This document shows positions 46,750-57,857 of a DNA stretch of 64,000 nucleotides, in pieces. The stretch is from the NCBI RefSeq assembly GCF_018687715.1, contig NC_056766.1, positions 186,001 through 250,000 on the forward strand, written 5' to 3'. The position numbers were made by a program, and so were the translations under genes. The DNA comes from Carya illinoinensis (taxonomy: Eukaryota; Streptophyta; Magnoliopsida; Fagales; Juglandaceae). The notes under the pieces were generated by a model that searched no databases, had not been told where the DNA came from, and saw nothing but the letters and a program-made list of their open reading frames with translations. Positions within the stretch are counted from its first letter, which is position 1. Each line of letters starts with the position of its first letter.

Positions 46750-48543
46750 ATGCAAAACCTGAGATGTGTTTTCAGTATCTCTCTGATATTTACATTCTTC
46801 TTTATGTTGTCGGAGTCGCTACCTCGAACAACCACACAAGCCCCAGTTTGCTCGGTAGCAGATAGAGCTGCTCTTCTCAGCTTCAAAGCCAGAATCGTGA
46901 AGGACACCACCGATTTTCTCTCTTCCTGGACAGGAAACGATTGCTGTGACGGAGGCTGGGAGGGCGTGCAGTGTAATATGGCTACAGGGAGGGTTACTGG
47001 ATTGATACTGCAAAGACCGGATAGGGACAGTAGCCGTTACATGAAGGGCACTCTCTCCCCTTCTCTGGGCAGTTTGCGCTTCTTGGAGGTAATGTCTATA
47101 ACTGGGATGCAACATATTAGAGGTTCGATTCCTGAGAGCTTCTCAAATCTACCCCACCTCACCCAATTGGTCCTAGAAGACAATTACCTTGAAGGTAACA
47201 TTCCTTCAGGTTTGGGCCGTTTGTCCTTACTCCAGACCCTCTCACTTAGTGGAAACCATTTGAGGGGGCAGATTCCTCCAAGCCTAGGGAATCTCAGCAA
47301 TCTTCAATATATAAATTTAGCAAGAAATTTTCTAAGTGGTCCAATCCCAGCCAATTTCAAAAATTTCCATTCTCTGCAGTCCCTGGACCTTGGCTTCAAT
47401 TTGTTGTCTGGGCTAATCCCAGATTTTGTTGGGCAATTCCGGAATCTCACCTTTCTCGACCTGTCCAATAACCAATTATCAGGGCAGCTACCCATTTCCT
47501 TGTTCAACTTGAACAATCTATTGGACTTGTCCTTGAGCAATAACCAACTCACAGGAAAAATCCCAGACCAGATAGGGGAGCTAAAATCCCTTTCTAGTCT
47601 TTCATTGAATGCTAATCGGTTTACAGGTCATATTCCAATAACCATTTCAAGACTACAGAACCTTTGGAACCTTAATTTATCACGAAATGTACTCTCAGAT
47701 CCTCTGCCAGAATCCTTTGGTAGGGGCATTCCTTCTTTGTTGTCGATAGACCTGTCCTACAACAATCTCAGTTTAGGAGCAGTTCCTGATTGGATCAGAA
47801 GCAGACAACTTTCAGCTGTCCATCTAGCCGGATGTAAACTGAGAGGAGCCCTTCCACGGTTTACAAAACCTGATTCCCTGAGCTCTGTAGACCTATCCGA
47901 TAACTATTTTATGGATGGGCTTTCTAATTTCTTTGCAAATATGTCCAATTTGCAAAAAGTCAAGCTCTCAAACAACCAATTGAGCTCAGATCTTTCAGAA
48001 ATAAGATTGCCAGGTGGGCTCTCTTCTATCGATCTTCACTCAAATCAGCTTACTGGCACTCTTTCAAGGATCTTGAATAACAAAACGAGCCACTTTTTGG
48101 AGGTTATAGATGTATCGGGCAATCAAATTAGTGGAATGCTTCCTGAATTTAGTGGAGGCTTGAACTTAAAAGTGCTCAATGTAGCAAGCAACAGGATTGC
48201 AAGCCACATTCCCAGTTCAATTTCAAACCTGATTGAACTTGAAAGGTTAGATGTTTCGAGGAACCACATTAACGGCACCATCCCTACAAGTTTAGGCCTA
48301 TTGCTGAAACTTCAATGGCTTGATCTGTCCATAAATGGGCTCACAGGAAAAATCCCAAGTAGCTTGCTGGGGATCGAAGGTCTAAGACATGCAAACTTCA
48401 GAGCAAACAGACTCTGTGGAGAGATACCACAAGGGAGGCCGTATAATATCTTCCCGGCTGCTGCCTACGCCTACAATCTGTGCTTGTGTGGCAAACCCCT
48501 GCCACCTTGTAGGAAATGGAAACAAGGGAAAATGGGCCAGTAA
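46750..48543 (+). CDS. Secreted leucine-rich-repeat protein (DRT100/PGIP-like), no kinase
   Basis: A single-exon gene of 597 residues with no breaks. Residues 1-24 form a hydrophobic signal peptide (CVFSISLIFTFFFMLSES). An LRRNT cap follows with ADRAALLSFKARIVKDTTDF and CCDGGWEGVQC. Then come about seventeen plant extracellular repeats of the type L-x-L-S-x-N-x-L-x-G-x-IP. Near residues 330-350 an irregular stretch (LSIDLSYNNLSLGAVPDWIR) interrupts the series. The C-terminal cap is GEIPQGRPYNIFPAAAYAYN followed by LCLCGKPLPPC. There is no transmembrane helix or kinase, so it is probably apoplastic and acts by binding a ligand or partner; the partner is unknown. The family resemblance (DRT100-like) is from memory. 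The ATG choice is supported by the signal peptide. Confidence 0.92.
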   Translation: MQNLRCVFSISLIFTFFFMLSESLPRTTTQAPVCSVADRAALLSFKARIVKDTTDFLSSWTGNDCCDGGWEGVQCNMATGRVTGLILQRPDRDSSRYMKGTLSPSLGSLRFLEVMSITGMQHIRGSIPESFSNLPHLTQLVLEDNYLEGNIPSGLGRLSLLQTLSLSGNHLRGQIPPSLGNLSNLQYINLARNFLSGPIPANFKNFHSLQSLDLGFNLLSGLIPDFVGQFRNLTFLDLSNNQLSGQLPISLFNLNNLLDLSLSNNQLTGKIPDQIGELKSLSSLSLNANRFTGHIPITISRLQNLWNLNLSRNVLSDPLPESFGRGIPSLLSIDLSYNNLSLGAVPDWIRSRQLSAVHLAGCKLRGALPRFTKPDSLSSVDLSDNYFMDGLSNFFANMSNLQKVKLSNNQLSSDLSEIRLPGGLSSIDLHSNQLTGTLSRILNNKTSHFLEVIDVSGNQISGMLPEFSGGLNLKVLNVASNRIASHIPSSISNLIELERLDVSRNHINGTIPTSLGLLLKLQWLDLSINGLTGKIPSSLLGIEGLRHANFRANRLCGEIPQGRPYNIFPAAAYAYNLCLCGKPLPPCRKWKQGKMGQ

Positions 48544-49340
48544 GATGCTGACTCCATTCTCCAATGGGAGATGCTCACGACATAAGAGCATTATCATACA
48601 GGAGAGAAGAGGGAATAGTTTCGGCTTTCTGCACCAGTTGGTCTATTATTCTAGCATTCATCTTCTTTCAGCTTATTGTCAGTTTCACTTGGTAGAAATC
48701 ATAATTTATTACTACTTTCTACTCCTTGCCCAAAAATAGAGAGAACTCCAAAGCAATACCACTAAGTGCAAGCGCATCCATCCCAAAGAATCTCTGCTTC
48801 AGAAGCATTGATGCAAAGCAAATCAATGTGAATCATAACCAAGATAAGCTCCTAGAATGTCACAACAATTGATAAGGAGGAGGAGGAAGAAAACGAAGAA
48901 GAAGAAACAGCCACCCAGGACAACCATAATACGATATATCAAGGAAATGAGTTAAGCCACATGCTTGGCAAGTTAACCAACAAGTATTACATTCTAAGAT
49001 GAAATACATATGATACCCCAAACCAACCAAAAATATAACCCTTAAGAAAACCCTTAATATCTACCCTCGAAACTACTAGACTAAACCAAATCTAAATTTA
49101 CAAGACACAAGAACTAATCATCAGACATGAAAAATCAACATGCAATCTGTCCTGCTCTACTTCAGATGCTCCTTCCCTGAACCTCATCAGCCTCCGAAGG
49201 TAAGAAAAGGAAGCCGCTTGTTCAAAACGAAACCAATATAAATAGCCTAAATGACCAAAATTAGAAACTACACACTAGGAAAAAAAAAATATCATAGTTC
49301 AAGTAAAATGAGCTCAGAATCAAAAGTACTAACTTTGCGA
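48544..49340. other. 3' flank of the LRR gene and intergenic sequence
   Basis: Probable 3' UTR of the LRR gene, then A-rich sequence with gaggaggaggaagaaaacg near 48875. No coding region recognised. Confidence 0.5.
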
Positions 49341-49354
49341 TATCTAAAACTGAT

Positions 49355-49545
49355 GACCTACATCTTCATCTTCAGCATCGTAACTCTCCTAGAGGCCCGG
49401 TCATACTCCGCCTTAAGCTCGGAAGCTTTATTCTGGTAAACCTTGTTTTCATAGAATTTGGCATTCAACTTTGAAGGAACCAAAATAATTGAAAACTCAC
49501 CTCGTCAGTCAAGGATTTCCACTTCTCAACACCATCAATTGCAAC
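49355..49545 (-). pseudogene. HMG-box (HMGB-type) gene remnant
   Basis: On the minus strand, 49545-49501 encodes VAIDGVEKWKSLTDE, followed by a GT donor (gtgagt). The next part (about 49455-49355) gives VYQNKASELKAEYDRAS and then, after a one-base shift, ESYDAEDEDVG. Together these match the last helix of a plant HMG box (EKWKSL(S/T)DEEK-VYQ-KAAELKAEY) and the start of its acidic tail. The frameshift and the missing first two-thirds of the box argue for a pseudogene or a badly damaged gene. The acceptor ag (49546-49547) is 9 nt from a MITE. An exon-like stretch near 50035-50085 could be an upstream piece, but I could not relate it to HMGB. Confidence 0.6.
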
Positions 49546-49556
49546 CTAAGATTCAT

Positions 49557-49736
49557 GAGTTTTGCTACATACAAGCACAGTTGCGCACTAATCTGTGTAT
49601 CAACACTGATTTATTCATACTTAAAATTTAAATTAATACTGTTTTCAATAAAATCTACTTTTTGACCAATCACATCACATTGGTACACAGATTAGTACAC
49701 AATTGTGCTTGCAACTATACTTTTCCAAGATTCATT
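49557..49736. mobile_element. MITE with 9-bp duplication (Mutator-like)
   Basis: The target-site duplication aagattcat lies at 49548-49556 and 49737-49745. The ends gagttttgctacatacaagc and gcttgcaactatacttttcc are inverted repeats extending about 40 bp (both contain the gcacaattg/actaatctgtgta motif). At 180 bp with no open frame it fits a MULE-derived MITE. Confidence 0.88.
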
Positions 49737-50085
49737 ATCCCAAAAACCGAAAAAAATAAATAAATAAAAGGAAAGCAACAGAAATTGAAACTCCTTACAA
49801 AAAAGTAAAATTGAGAGCAACAGTAGAAAGAATTATACCGTTTTAAATCCTTTGAACCAGAATGAGCTTCCGTATAGACCTTCCTAAAGTTATCACTGGA
49901 TCATTAAAAAAAAGCTATGCCTTCAGCAGATATACCGCACAAAGAATCATTCCTTGCATTACAACAAACAAAAACGAAATTGAGACCAATCGAAACATTA
50001 ATCTAACCGTGCGAGAGAGAATGAGAGCGTCTCTTCTGCAGGCTTCTTCTTGGGGTCATAGCCAGCAAGAAGCAAATCTATGAAG

Positions 50086-51150
50086 AAATTGAAAACCTTG
50101 TGTTTGTGAAAATAATTCATACACAGTGAGAGTGTTTGAGAGTCTTTTTATTCATATATATCTATATATGTATATATTCATGCTACAAGAGGTATACACG
50201 GATTAGAAAGCATATTACTGTTAAGAGTGTTTGTATGTACAAGGAAATAATTACAAGAGTAATTAGAGATTTATGCTATCCGTTGGCGTGAATATATGGG
50301 ACGTAGCAGAATTCTCGGTTGTAGCCGTTGCTGTGCATATACGGGAAGTCTGCTCTCGCTTTACCCCATGATTGTGCTTAATAATTTAAACTCCGACAAT
50401 TACTCTCAAAGTCATGCAATTGATACAAACAGAAATCCATGAAAACCATATAAGGGTACGATATAGTAAAAATGAGGACCCCCCCCCCCCCCCCCCCCCC
50501 CCCCCGCGGCCGGGTTATGGCTAAAATTAAGTAATTAAAGACAAACAAAACTAAGCTAAAACAGCAATAGAGCAGTGTCCTACAGAGTCAAGTAATAAAA
50601 AGAAAATATATTTTAAGCATAATCGTTCAAGTTTCATTAGAAGCCTTACAAACTCTTTTCAATTACACACACAAATTGTCGCAATACAAACAGGGTACCA
50701 TCTGGCAAAAGCACTGGAATCTTTGGCAGGAAGGGAAAAAAGTGGTAATCTGGGCCTCCGATAACGCTTCAACTCTCTTCCTCCCGTCTACTCCAACACC
50801 TGTCATTTTATACATAACGTATTCAAAAAATAATATGAGTGAAACGACCCTGTCGTTTTGAGATGAGATCGTCTTCTTTCCCTTCCCTCTTCTTCTCTAA
50901 TTTAGTCTTTCTCATTCTCTCTCCTTTGGAACACTCTCTCTCAGATGAACCTCGACGCTAGGGAGACTAAGAACCGCCATAGAACTACCAGAGTCGATAC
51001 GGCCGATATTTCTCCTCCCCATTAATCGGTATGGTTGGTTGTTCCATGCTTTTCTCTTCTGTCGGTCAGCGTTAGTTTTGGCCAAAAACCACGCTGAAAG
51101 GTCGGTTTCCACCACTATATATGCTATATCTTCGCATGTTTGGGAATATA
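50086..51150. other. Intergenic sequence with poly-C tract
   Basis: Short open frames on both strands resemble nothing known. The stretch 50870-51110 is less AT-rich and pyrimidine-rich, and could be the 5' flank of an unrecognised transcript. The poly-C tract is listed separately. Confidence 0.4.
50479..50505. repeat. 27-nt poly-C tract followed by GCGGCCG
   Basis: A run of 27 C, the only long C/G homopolymer in the window, is immediately followed by gcggccggg. It can form an i-motif, or a G-quadruplex on the other strand. It could equally be an assembly or cloning artefact. Confidence 0.9.
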
Positions 51151-51535
51151 AGGCCTTCTTTGGATAATATCATCTTATCATTATAAATTTTTCGAACTTT
51201 CAAATAAAATATAATAAACAATTTAACTTTTTCAAATCTCAAAACAAAAATAATATTACTAAAATATACTTTAATAATATTTTTCAACTTTTAATTCTAA
51301 TTTTATCTCAACTCAACTCAATATCCAAACATTCCCTAAATCATCTTATCTCATCTCATCTTATTTAAGAACTTTTCATAATGTTATTTCTAAACATCAC
51401 TAAAATACAAACACTTTCACTTTTAAATTTTTAACTTTTTCATCTAATTATTACTTAATAATTATAATTTTTTCAAACTTCTAAACAAAACACAAAAAAC
51501 AATACTATTTTTTTCAATTCCAAAATATTTTACCG
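51150..51535 (-). mobile_element. Two adjacent MITE copies, 'GTGAGATGAGATG' family
   Basis: The first copy runs from aggccttctttggataatatc to caactcaatatccaaacat. The second begins at atcttatctcatctcatctt and runs to tccaaaatattttacc. Both show the family interior (aactttttc, aaacaaaaataatatt) on the minus strand. They may be one element inserted beside or into another. Confidence 0.55.
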
Positions 51536-51639
51536 ATTTCTCTTTGTATTCATGTCAGCTTTTGGGCTGAGGAGGCCTCTTAGCTCCATTGGGACAAGTA
51601 GCCATGGTAGATAGTCAAATGTAAGAAATAATATAACTA

Positions 51640-52300
51640 CTTCCCTTTAGGACTCGACATTCACTTTTTGACTCAATCTAGTTGTAAGCTGTGTTGGAAG
51701 GGAGTTACTGTAACTCCTGAATAGAAATTGAAAGGGGATATAACTCTAGTCCCTTTAGAAATAGTAACATCTTTGGCAAAAGAGAAATTCAATTGAACTC
51801 ATATATACGGAATGAGGATGGCCCGTGAAAATACATCGGTTTCTTACTTGTGCAAAGGAACTATTTCTTGGCAACTTGGACAACTTATAATGAAAGAATC
51901 AGAGTTAACCTTGTAGCTTGAGCATGAGTTTATTAAAAGCCGAAAAGAGGAAAACTGGGGCCCTATACAAAAAAGAATATAGTACATGTGAAGGGGACGA
52001 ATACTAGGAGTTAGAGCAGCATAGTGCTAATACTTAAAGCGACGAACCAGATACCTACTATAGGTTTGAAAATTCGAGTGGCTGAAGCAGCTACTTTCAA
52101 AGTAACAAAAACTGATCCAATTCGGAGTTGTTGATGTTTATACCGATCAATCATAGAAGAAAAGTCCTTATTCACGATAGCTCAATCTTTAATTTCCTTT
52201 CTTGACTTGGCTTTTGCTCGCTCCTCCCCTATCAACCTAGGCAACATATCGCTTGCCCACTAGCATTGCGGTGACGATATTGTAGGGGAGGTCCTGCGAT
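51640..52300. other. Organelle-like DNA (tentative)
   Basis: Base composition and texture differ from the surroundings (less AT-rich, few homopolymers). On the minus strand near 52020-52065 it encodes PIVGIWFVALSISTM. This resembles the photosystem II D1 protein (psbA) segment PVVGIWFTALGISTM, after which the similarity ends. The rest has no readable gene. A nuclear insertion of mitochondrial DNA carrying a plastid-derived scrap would explain this. Confidence 0.35.
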
Positions 52301-52554
52301 TGTCCCCTTATGGTTGAGAAAATCATTTTGTATGGTTGAAAAGATCCCCTTATGTTTATTCCTTCGAATGACCTTATTTTTTGTCTAGGTTAGCCAAAAG
52401 ATGGCTATCAGTTTAAGGACGCAAGGTGCTCCTAGTTTTTCCTTTGCCGAGAATGTGAGCAAATATATCATGTTGATTGACCAAATGTAATTTCCATTTT
52501 GATGTTGATTGTGATATTGCATTGCTGTGTTAGAAGAATCATAGATGTACTAAT

Positions 52555-52690
52555 TCGGTATACTCTAAACAAAATAATATTAAAAAATTATTTTCCAACG
52601 GTATTTTAAATTTATAACATTTTTATTCAATTTTTCTTCTCTGCTTTTCCCAAACCTAATAAAACATATTAACTTAAATCATCTCACTAT
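52555..52690 (-). mobile_element. Partial MITE, same family as 43690
   Basis: The sequence aaaataatattaaaaaatta, then aacatttttattcaatttttc and finally aaatcatctcacta follows the order of the copy at 43690-44005. Its distal half is absent. Confidence 0.5.
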
Positions 52691-52885
52691 TGAAGAGGAT
52701 AAAAGTAGCAAGTCCAGATATACCAAGTCCAACCCATCGAAGGACTTTCATTAGGAAGCAAGTAGGAAAATGAAAGAATGTCAATATTAAAGGGGATAAA
52801 AGTAGCAGGTCCAAATATACTAAGTTTAGCCCATCAAAGGGCGGGCCATTATTAGGAGGCAAGTGGGAAAATGAAGAAAGGGGGC
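52688..52885. repeat. Tandem duplication of about 98 bp
   Basis: The unit attgaagaggataaaagtag...gcaagtaggaaaatgaa recurs directly downstream as attaaaggggataaaagtag...gcaagtgggaaaatgaa, with about a dozen substitutions and small indels. The 127-codon minus-strand frame across it is low-complexity and not credible as a gene. Confidence 0.85.
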
Positions 52886-53419
52886 AAGATGAAAAGGAAA
52901 AGCATAGTGTCAAAGAAAAAGATATAAGTAGTGGGAAAAGGAAGAAATGAGAGGAAAGCAAGTGAGAGATGCAAAGAAGGAAGTGACATAAAACTAAACT
53001 TCTGACTAGCCACTTAAGGGATTTGATAGGATCAAGAAATGGATCATCATCTTCCATCTCATGATGAGAGCTCTAGAGAAATTATCTTCTCCAAACAAAT
53101 GGGTTCTATTGTATAAAGAAAAAAAGATCATGAGAGACTGTAAAATACTTATATTATAGTGAATTTGCCCTCCAAATGACCCATGGACATAGACACTATG
53201 TTAAATCACGTAAATTTGTATGTCTCTATTTCTATTTACTTTTTTAGTATTATTTTTTTATTTATTGTTATGGATGCACATACAGATGCTGTATCAACAT
53301 CCCAAACCACCACCATGGGCTTCAACCCACTTCATCAAGGCCTAGACCACCTTTGTGGGCCTAGAATGACTATTTCTCCCATTTTAGTCTGTCGTGCGAT
53401 TTTTGGCATTAACAACTAC
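52886..53419. other. Intergenic sequence
   Basis: Purine-rich on the left, AT-rich on the right. No gene recognised. Confidence 0.5.
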
Positions 53420-53800
53420 TGTTGATAGAATTCTCATATGACCTCATTCTCCAAAATTTTGTGAATAGTGATGAAACAGTTTAAGTGAAGATATTTATTA
53501 GATTTTAAGAAATTGGAGAAAAAAGTTAAATAAAAGTATTAAAAAATTAAAAAAAATTGCTTGAATATAATTTCTTAATATTATTTTTATTTTGAAGTTT
53601 GTGAAAGTTGTATTGATTTTTGTATTTTATTTTTGAAATTTGTAAAAGGTATATTGATTTTTTATTTGAATAATGATTAAATGAAAAAGTTAAAAATTTG
53701 AAATTAAAAAGTGTTTTGTATTTGAAAGATGTTTGGTAATAAAATTCCGAGAAGTTTTTAGAATTATGAGAATTCTCAGTGTCCAAACATGCCCAAAATC
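53420..53800 (+). mobile_element. MITE copy, 'GTGAGATGAGATG'-related
   Basis: It begins gatagaattctcatatgacc and ends gtgtccaaacatgcccaaaa. The interior runs gtgaatagtgatgaaacag, ttgaatataatttc and tttgtatttgaaagatgtttgg, paralleling the family in the plus orientation. It is more diverged than the copy at 3871. Confidence 0.5.
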
Positions 53801-53899
53801 TTTGTGTTGTCTATTTTATTTTGTTAACTATCTCTCTTCCTCTTTTGAACCCTATTTTATTGATTTTTTGATGAGATTTCATTCAAATTCTCTTCCTTT

Positions 53900-54320
53900 C
53901 TGCTTTGATTTTGTTTCTCTTATCTTCCAATGGGGTCTGTTTTAGTTTCTAAGTGTGTTTATTGTTTCTTAGATCCTCAAGTAGAATCTTATTCTCATCT
54001 CTTTTGTCTATGGTGAGCTTGCTTCCATGGTTTTGAGTCATTTTACTCTTGTTTTTGGTCTAGGGAAGGCACTTCACGTTGAGTGGAAAGATGGACTCTT
54101 TGTTTAGTGGGGTTAGAGCAAAATTGGTGATCAAGTCGTGAACCTTTATTAATTCTTTAGGAGATATGACTTTACAAGAACTGCTATATTTTTTAAAGGA
54201 ATCATGATAAATTCTAATGTTGTTATTCTCAAAATTACACGTTCGCTTATTAAAGGAATCAAAGTTTTGTTGCAATGCTTCTCAAGCTGGTTAGTTCAAC
54301 ATGTTGGACGTGATGTAAAC
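53900..54320 (+). pseudogene. Plus-strand LINE fragment, left part (interrupted)
   Basis: Across frames it reads CVYCFLDPQVESYSHLFCLW, ELASMVLSHFTLVFGL, KDGLF and QCFSSWLVQHVGRDVN. This is the zinc-binding linker and then the end of the RNase H domain of a plant LINE. It is cut off at 54320, exactly where the poly-A tail of a minus-strand LINE begins. Its continuation appears at 59326-59490. Confidence 0.7.
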
Positions 54321-54379
54321 TTTTTTTGTTTTTTGAAATAAAACCTCCCATTTGTATTCACGTTCAACTGATACAAAGT

Positions 54380-57300
54380 TTATACTGTATAACAAAACTA
54401 AGCATATCCACATGACCACTTTCTATCCATATACATTCTTCATTTACATTGAGTGAGTGCCTAGCTAAATTATGTGCTACCTTGTTACGTCCCCTATAAG
54501 TATGTTCTACTACCTAATTGGGTTTGTTTTGCAAAATCAATTTTATGTCTTCTATCATCTGTGCATGCCATTTCCAATTTGCTTCACTACAATTAACAGC
54601 TTTTATAACTCCCAAAGCATCACCTTGAAACACTACTTTTACAAAGTTCAACTCAACACACAATCTCAATGCTCTCCATAGCGCATGGAGCTCTGCAATA
54701 GCTGGATTTGTAACCCATTTCTTTGAGCTGCATAGTGAAGCCAACACCTCACCCTGATCATCTCTAATAACCACACCCATACCCATCTTTCCTTCCCTTT
54801 CATTGAGAGCTACATCCCAATTTGCTTTGACTGAATTGATTGTAAGTTTCTTCCAAACTCTCTACAACACTTCTTCCTTGCTCCCTTTCTGGAATCTCTT
54901 GTGCTTGTTGGAATTCTAATAAGCTGTCTTTTGTATGTTTGAAGAGAACTCTAGGATTAGTAAAAGTATTCTTGAAAACAAAACTATTTCTCCTCAGCCA
55001 TATTCTTCTCATGACTGTAACCACCAGCTCTAGTTCCTTCCTAGACAACCTCCCTACAAACTTTTCCCAAACCTCATAACGTTTCCCCTTCACTGCTGGA
55101 CCATTTCTGCACTGGACTTGCCTCCTCAGCCCACACACCTCTTGCACTAACACATCTCCCTATGGCATGAGCAATGGACTCCTCTTCCATTTCACATATT
55201 GGATAGCAAGTCTTTTCTACTATATTCCTTCTAGCAAGGTTCTTTCTTGCAAGTAAACTATCATTTAGAACCTTCCACATAAACATTTTTACCACTCTTG
55301 GAACCTTTAAACTTCACAGCATCTTCCATCCTTCAGCTACCTTCCTTGAATAGTCTCCTTTGATTTTCTTTTTCCTGCTGATGTCCAGGTGGTATGCACT
55401 TTTAACATTAAGGATCCCATTTTTTGTTGGAGCCCAGATTTGGTTGTCTTGCAAGCCCGTTTGGCTTATAGGAATCCTGTACACCAACTTCGCTTCATCT
55501 TCATTCATGATGGCTCTAACCAACTCTTCTCTCCATATCCCACCTTCAACATCAATCAGATCCTTCACTTTAGCTACAACACCCAACTCTTTAATTGGAG
55601 AATGAATACAAAAGGATGAGAGTCTAGTGATCCATTTATCTCCCCCTATCCTTATGTTGTGTCCGTTTCCCACTCTCCACACAAGTCCTTCCCTTAATAA
55701 ATCTAAGAGCCCCATAAACTCCTCCATATCAGTGAAGGTCTTTGGCCCAATTTTTCATTGAGAATATCATTTTGCCTAAAATATTTTTCTTTTAACACCA
55801 CAGTTGCAATAGAACTTGACATTGTCATTACTCTCTAGCACTGTTTGGCTAGCAAAGCATTATTAAAACTTTCAAGTTCTTTGAATCCCAGTCCCCCTTA
55901 TACTTTTAACCTCCCCATCTTACTTCAGATACAACATTGAATTTTCTTGTCATTTTGATTCTGTCCCCACCAGAACTTGGTTATTATTGCTGCCATATCT
56001 TTGCACAATCTCTTAAGCAATTTAAATACATTCATGTGGTAGTTTGGGATAGCTTGAGCTATTGCTTTCAACAAAATTTCCTTACTCGAGGGGGATAAAA
56101 AACTGGTTTTTCCAGTTATTTACCTTCTACCATATTATGTCTTTAATACTCCTAAAGGTATTGTATCTTGATCTCCCTACCATGATAGGTAAGCCTAAAT
56201 ATTTCTCACAATTAGACTGAACTCTAGCCCACATCTCCTGAATTATTATGTTCTTAACTGTCTCATTTGCATGGTATTGTAAAACATGAAAGTTTTCGGT
56301 TTATTTAGACTCAAACTAGAAGCCCTTTCATAGAGATCAGGAATTCCACAAATCTTCTTCCATTTAACCCAGTTGGCATTCCCAAATATTATGCAATCAT
56401 CAGCAAATAGAAGATGGGTGATTTTTGTTCCACCTCTCGCAATGGATACACTTTTAAATTAGCTTTATCAATAGTCTCATTGATTATTGTACTTAAACCT
56501 TCTGCACAAAGAAGAAATAAGTAAGGGGACAAGGGATCTCCTTGTCTTAACCTCATTGTTGGGAGAATTATCTCCCACAAGTTGACCATTAATCATTATT
56601 GCATATGAAACTGATGTTACACAAGGCTTTATCAAGTTGACTCACCTATCTCCAAAACCTAACTTCTCCATTAATGCTTTCAGAAAAAATCATTCCACCC
56701 TATTATATGCTTTTGATGTATCTAGTTTCAAGGCCATAGTACCCACTTTACCCTTTGGCCTTGTTTTCATTGAGTCAAGAATTTCGTAGCCAGTAATTAT
56801 ATTATCAGATATGAGTCTCCCAGGGATAAAAGCACTTTGGCCTTTTGAAATGACTTCATTAAGCTCCACTTTTAATTTATTAGCCAAAGTTTTTGCAATG
56901 ATCTTGTACATCACATTGCACAAACTTCTTGGCCTATAATCACTAATTGTTTTGGGATTTTTTATCTTGGGAATTAAGACCACAAAAGTATGGTTAAGAG
57001 ATTGCGACATACCTCCACCATTGAGGAATTTAAGAGCTACCTCATACACATCATCTCCCACAGTACTCCAGAGATTTTGAAAAAAATGGCCCCGAATCCA
57101 TCCGGTCCTAGAGACTTCAGAAGGCCAATCATTTTTAATGCCATCTCCATTTCCCCTCTTGAGAATTCCCTCTACAACATCCCATTCATTGAATCAGTCA
57201 CCCTATTCTTCATAGCTTCCAAGCAAGTATCAATCTCCTCTTTTTTTGGTTCTGCTATCTTAAAGACTTTAGAATAGCTATTCTTCAAAGCCATTGCAAT

Positions 57301-57857
57301 TTCTTCTTGCTCAAGCTTCACTGTTTAACCATAGCACCCAAGATCAAACAAATTATTTCCCACAAGAGCCTCACAAAACTTATTGATTTGTGATTCATCC
57401 CTTTGTCTTCCCTCTACATTCTCTTCTTGACACATAACCTCATTGAAATCCCCTTTCTATGCACTAAGCTGATTGATCCTTGGTTTCAAACTAGCCAATA
57501 ATTCCCAAGAGAGGTTCATCTTCCCAGTTTCAAGATGTCCATAAAACCCTATAAAAAAACCATTCACTTCTAGTTCATTCTTTCCTTATTAAGGCATTAA
57601 TATGCCATTGAGAGTAGTTCAACACTTCCACCTTCTCTTCCTTCTTCCAAAACAAAGCCAAACCCCATTCTTCTCACTTGATCTACCACAAAACACCCTT
57701 CCATTCTTAGTCTTTTTTTTAGACCCTCTAATTTTCTCACCTTCACCATTGTTTCAATTACAAACACCATTGTTGGCTGATTTTCCTTCACTATAAGGTA
57801 AAGATCAACTATCTGAGGGTTTCCAAGCTTTTGGCAATTCCAGCTTATGAGATTCAT
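54380..57857 (-). pseudogene. ORF2 of the minus-strand LINE
   Basis: The protein would combine an endonuclease and a reverse transcriptase for target-primed reverse transcription. It starts MNLISWNCQKLGNPQIVDLY, the endonuclease N-terminus. Later come QSLNHTFVVLIPKIKNPKTI, SDYRPRSLCNVMYKIIAKTL, KGQSAFIPGRLISDNI, LRQGDPLSPYLFLLCAEGLS and, in another frame near 56400, THLLFADDCIIFG. The linker follows (WRVGNGHNIRIGGDKWI, VKMFMWKVLNDSLLARKNLA), and then an RNase H domain (RDDQGEVLASL, AIAELHALWRALRL, ARHSLNVNE). The FADD box is preserved, but stops and frameshifts break the chain at many sites. Confidence 0.9.

Noticed and set aside
52674..53057. 127-codon minus-strand hydrophobic open frame
   Set aside because: Low-complexity Ser/Leu/Phe sequence that spans a tandem DNA duplication. 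No domain or codon evidence for a gene.
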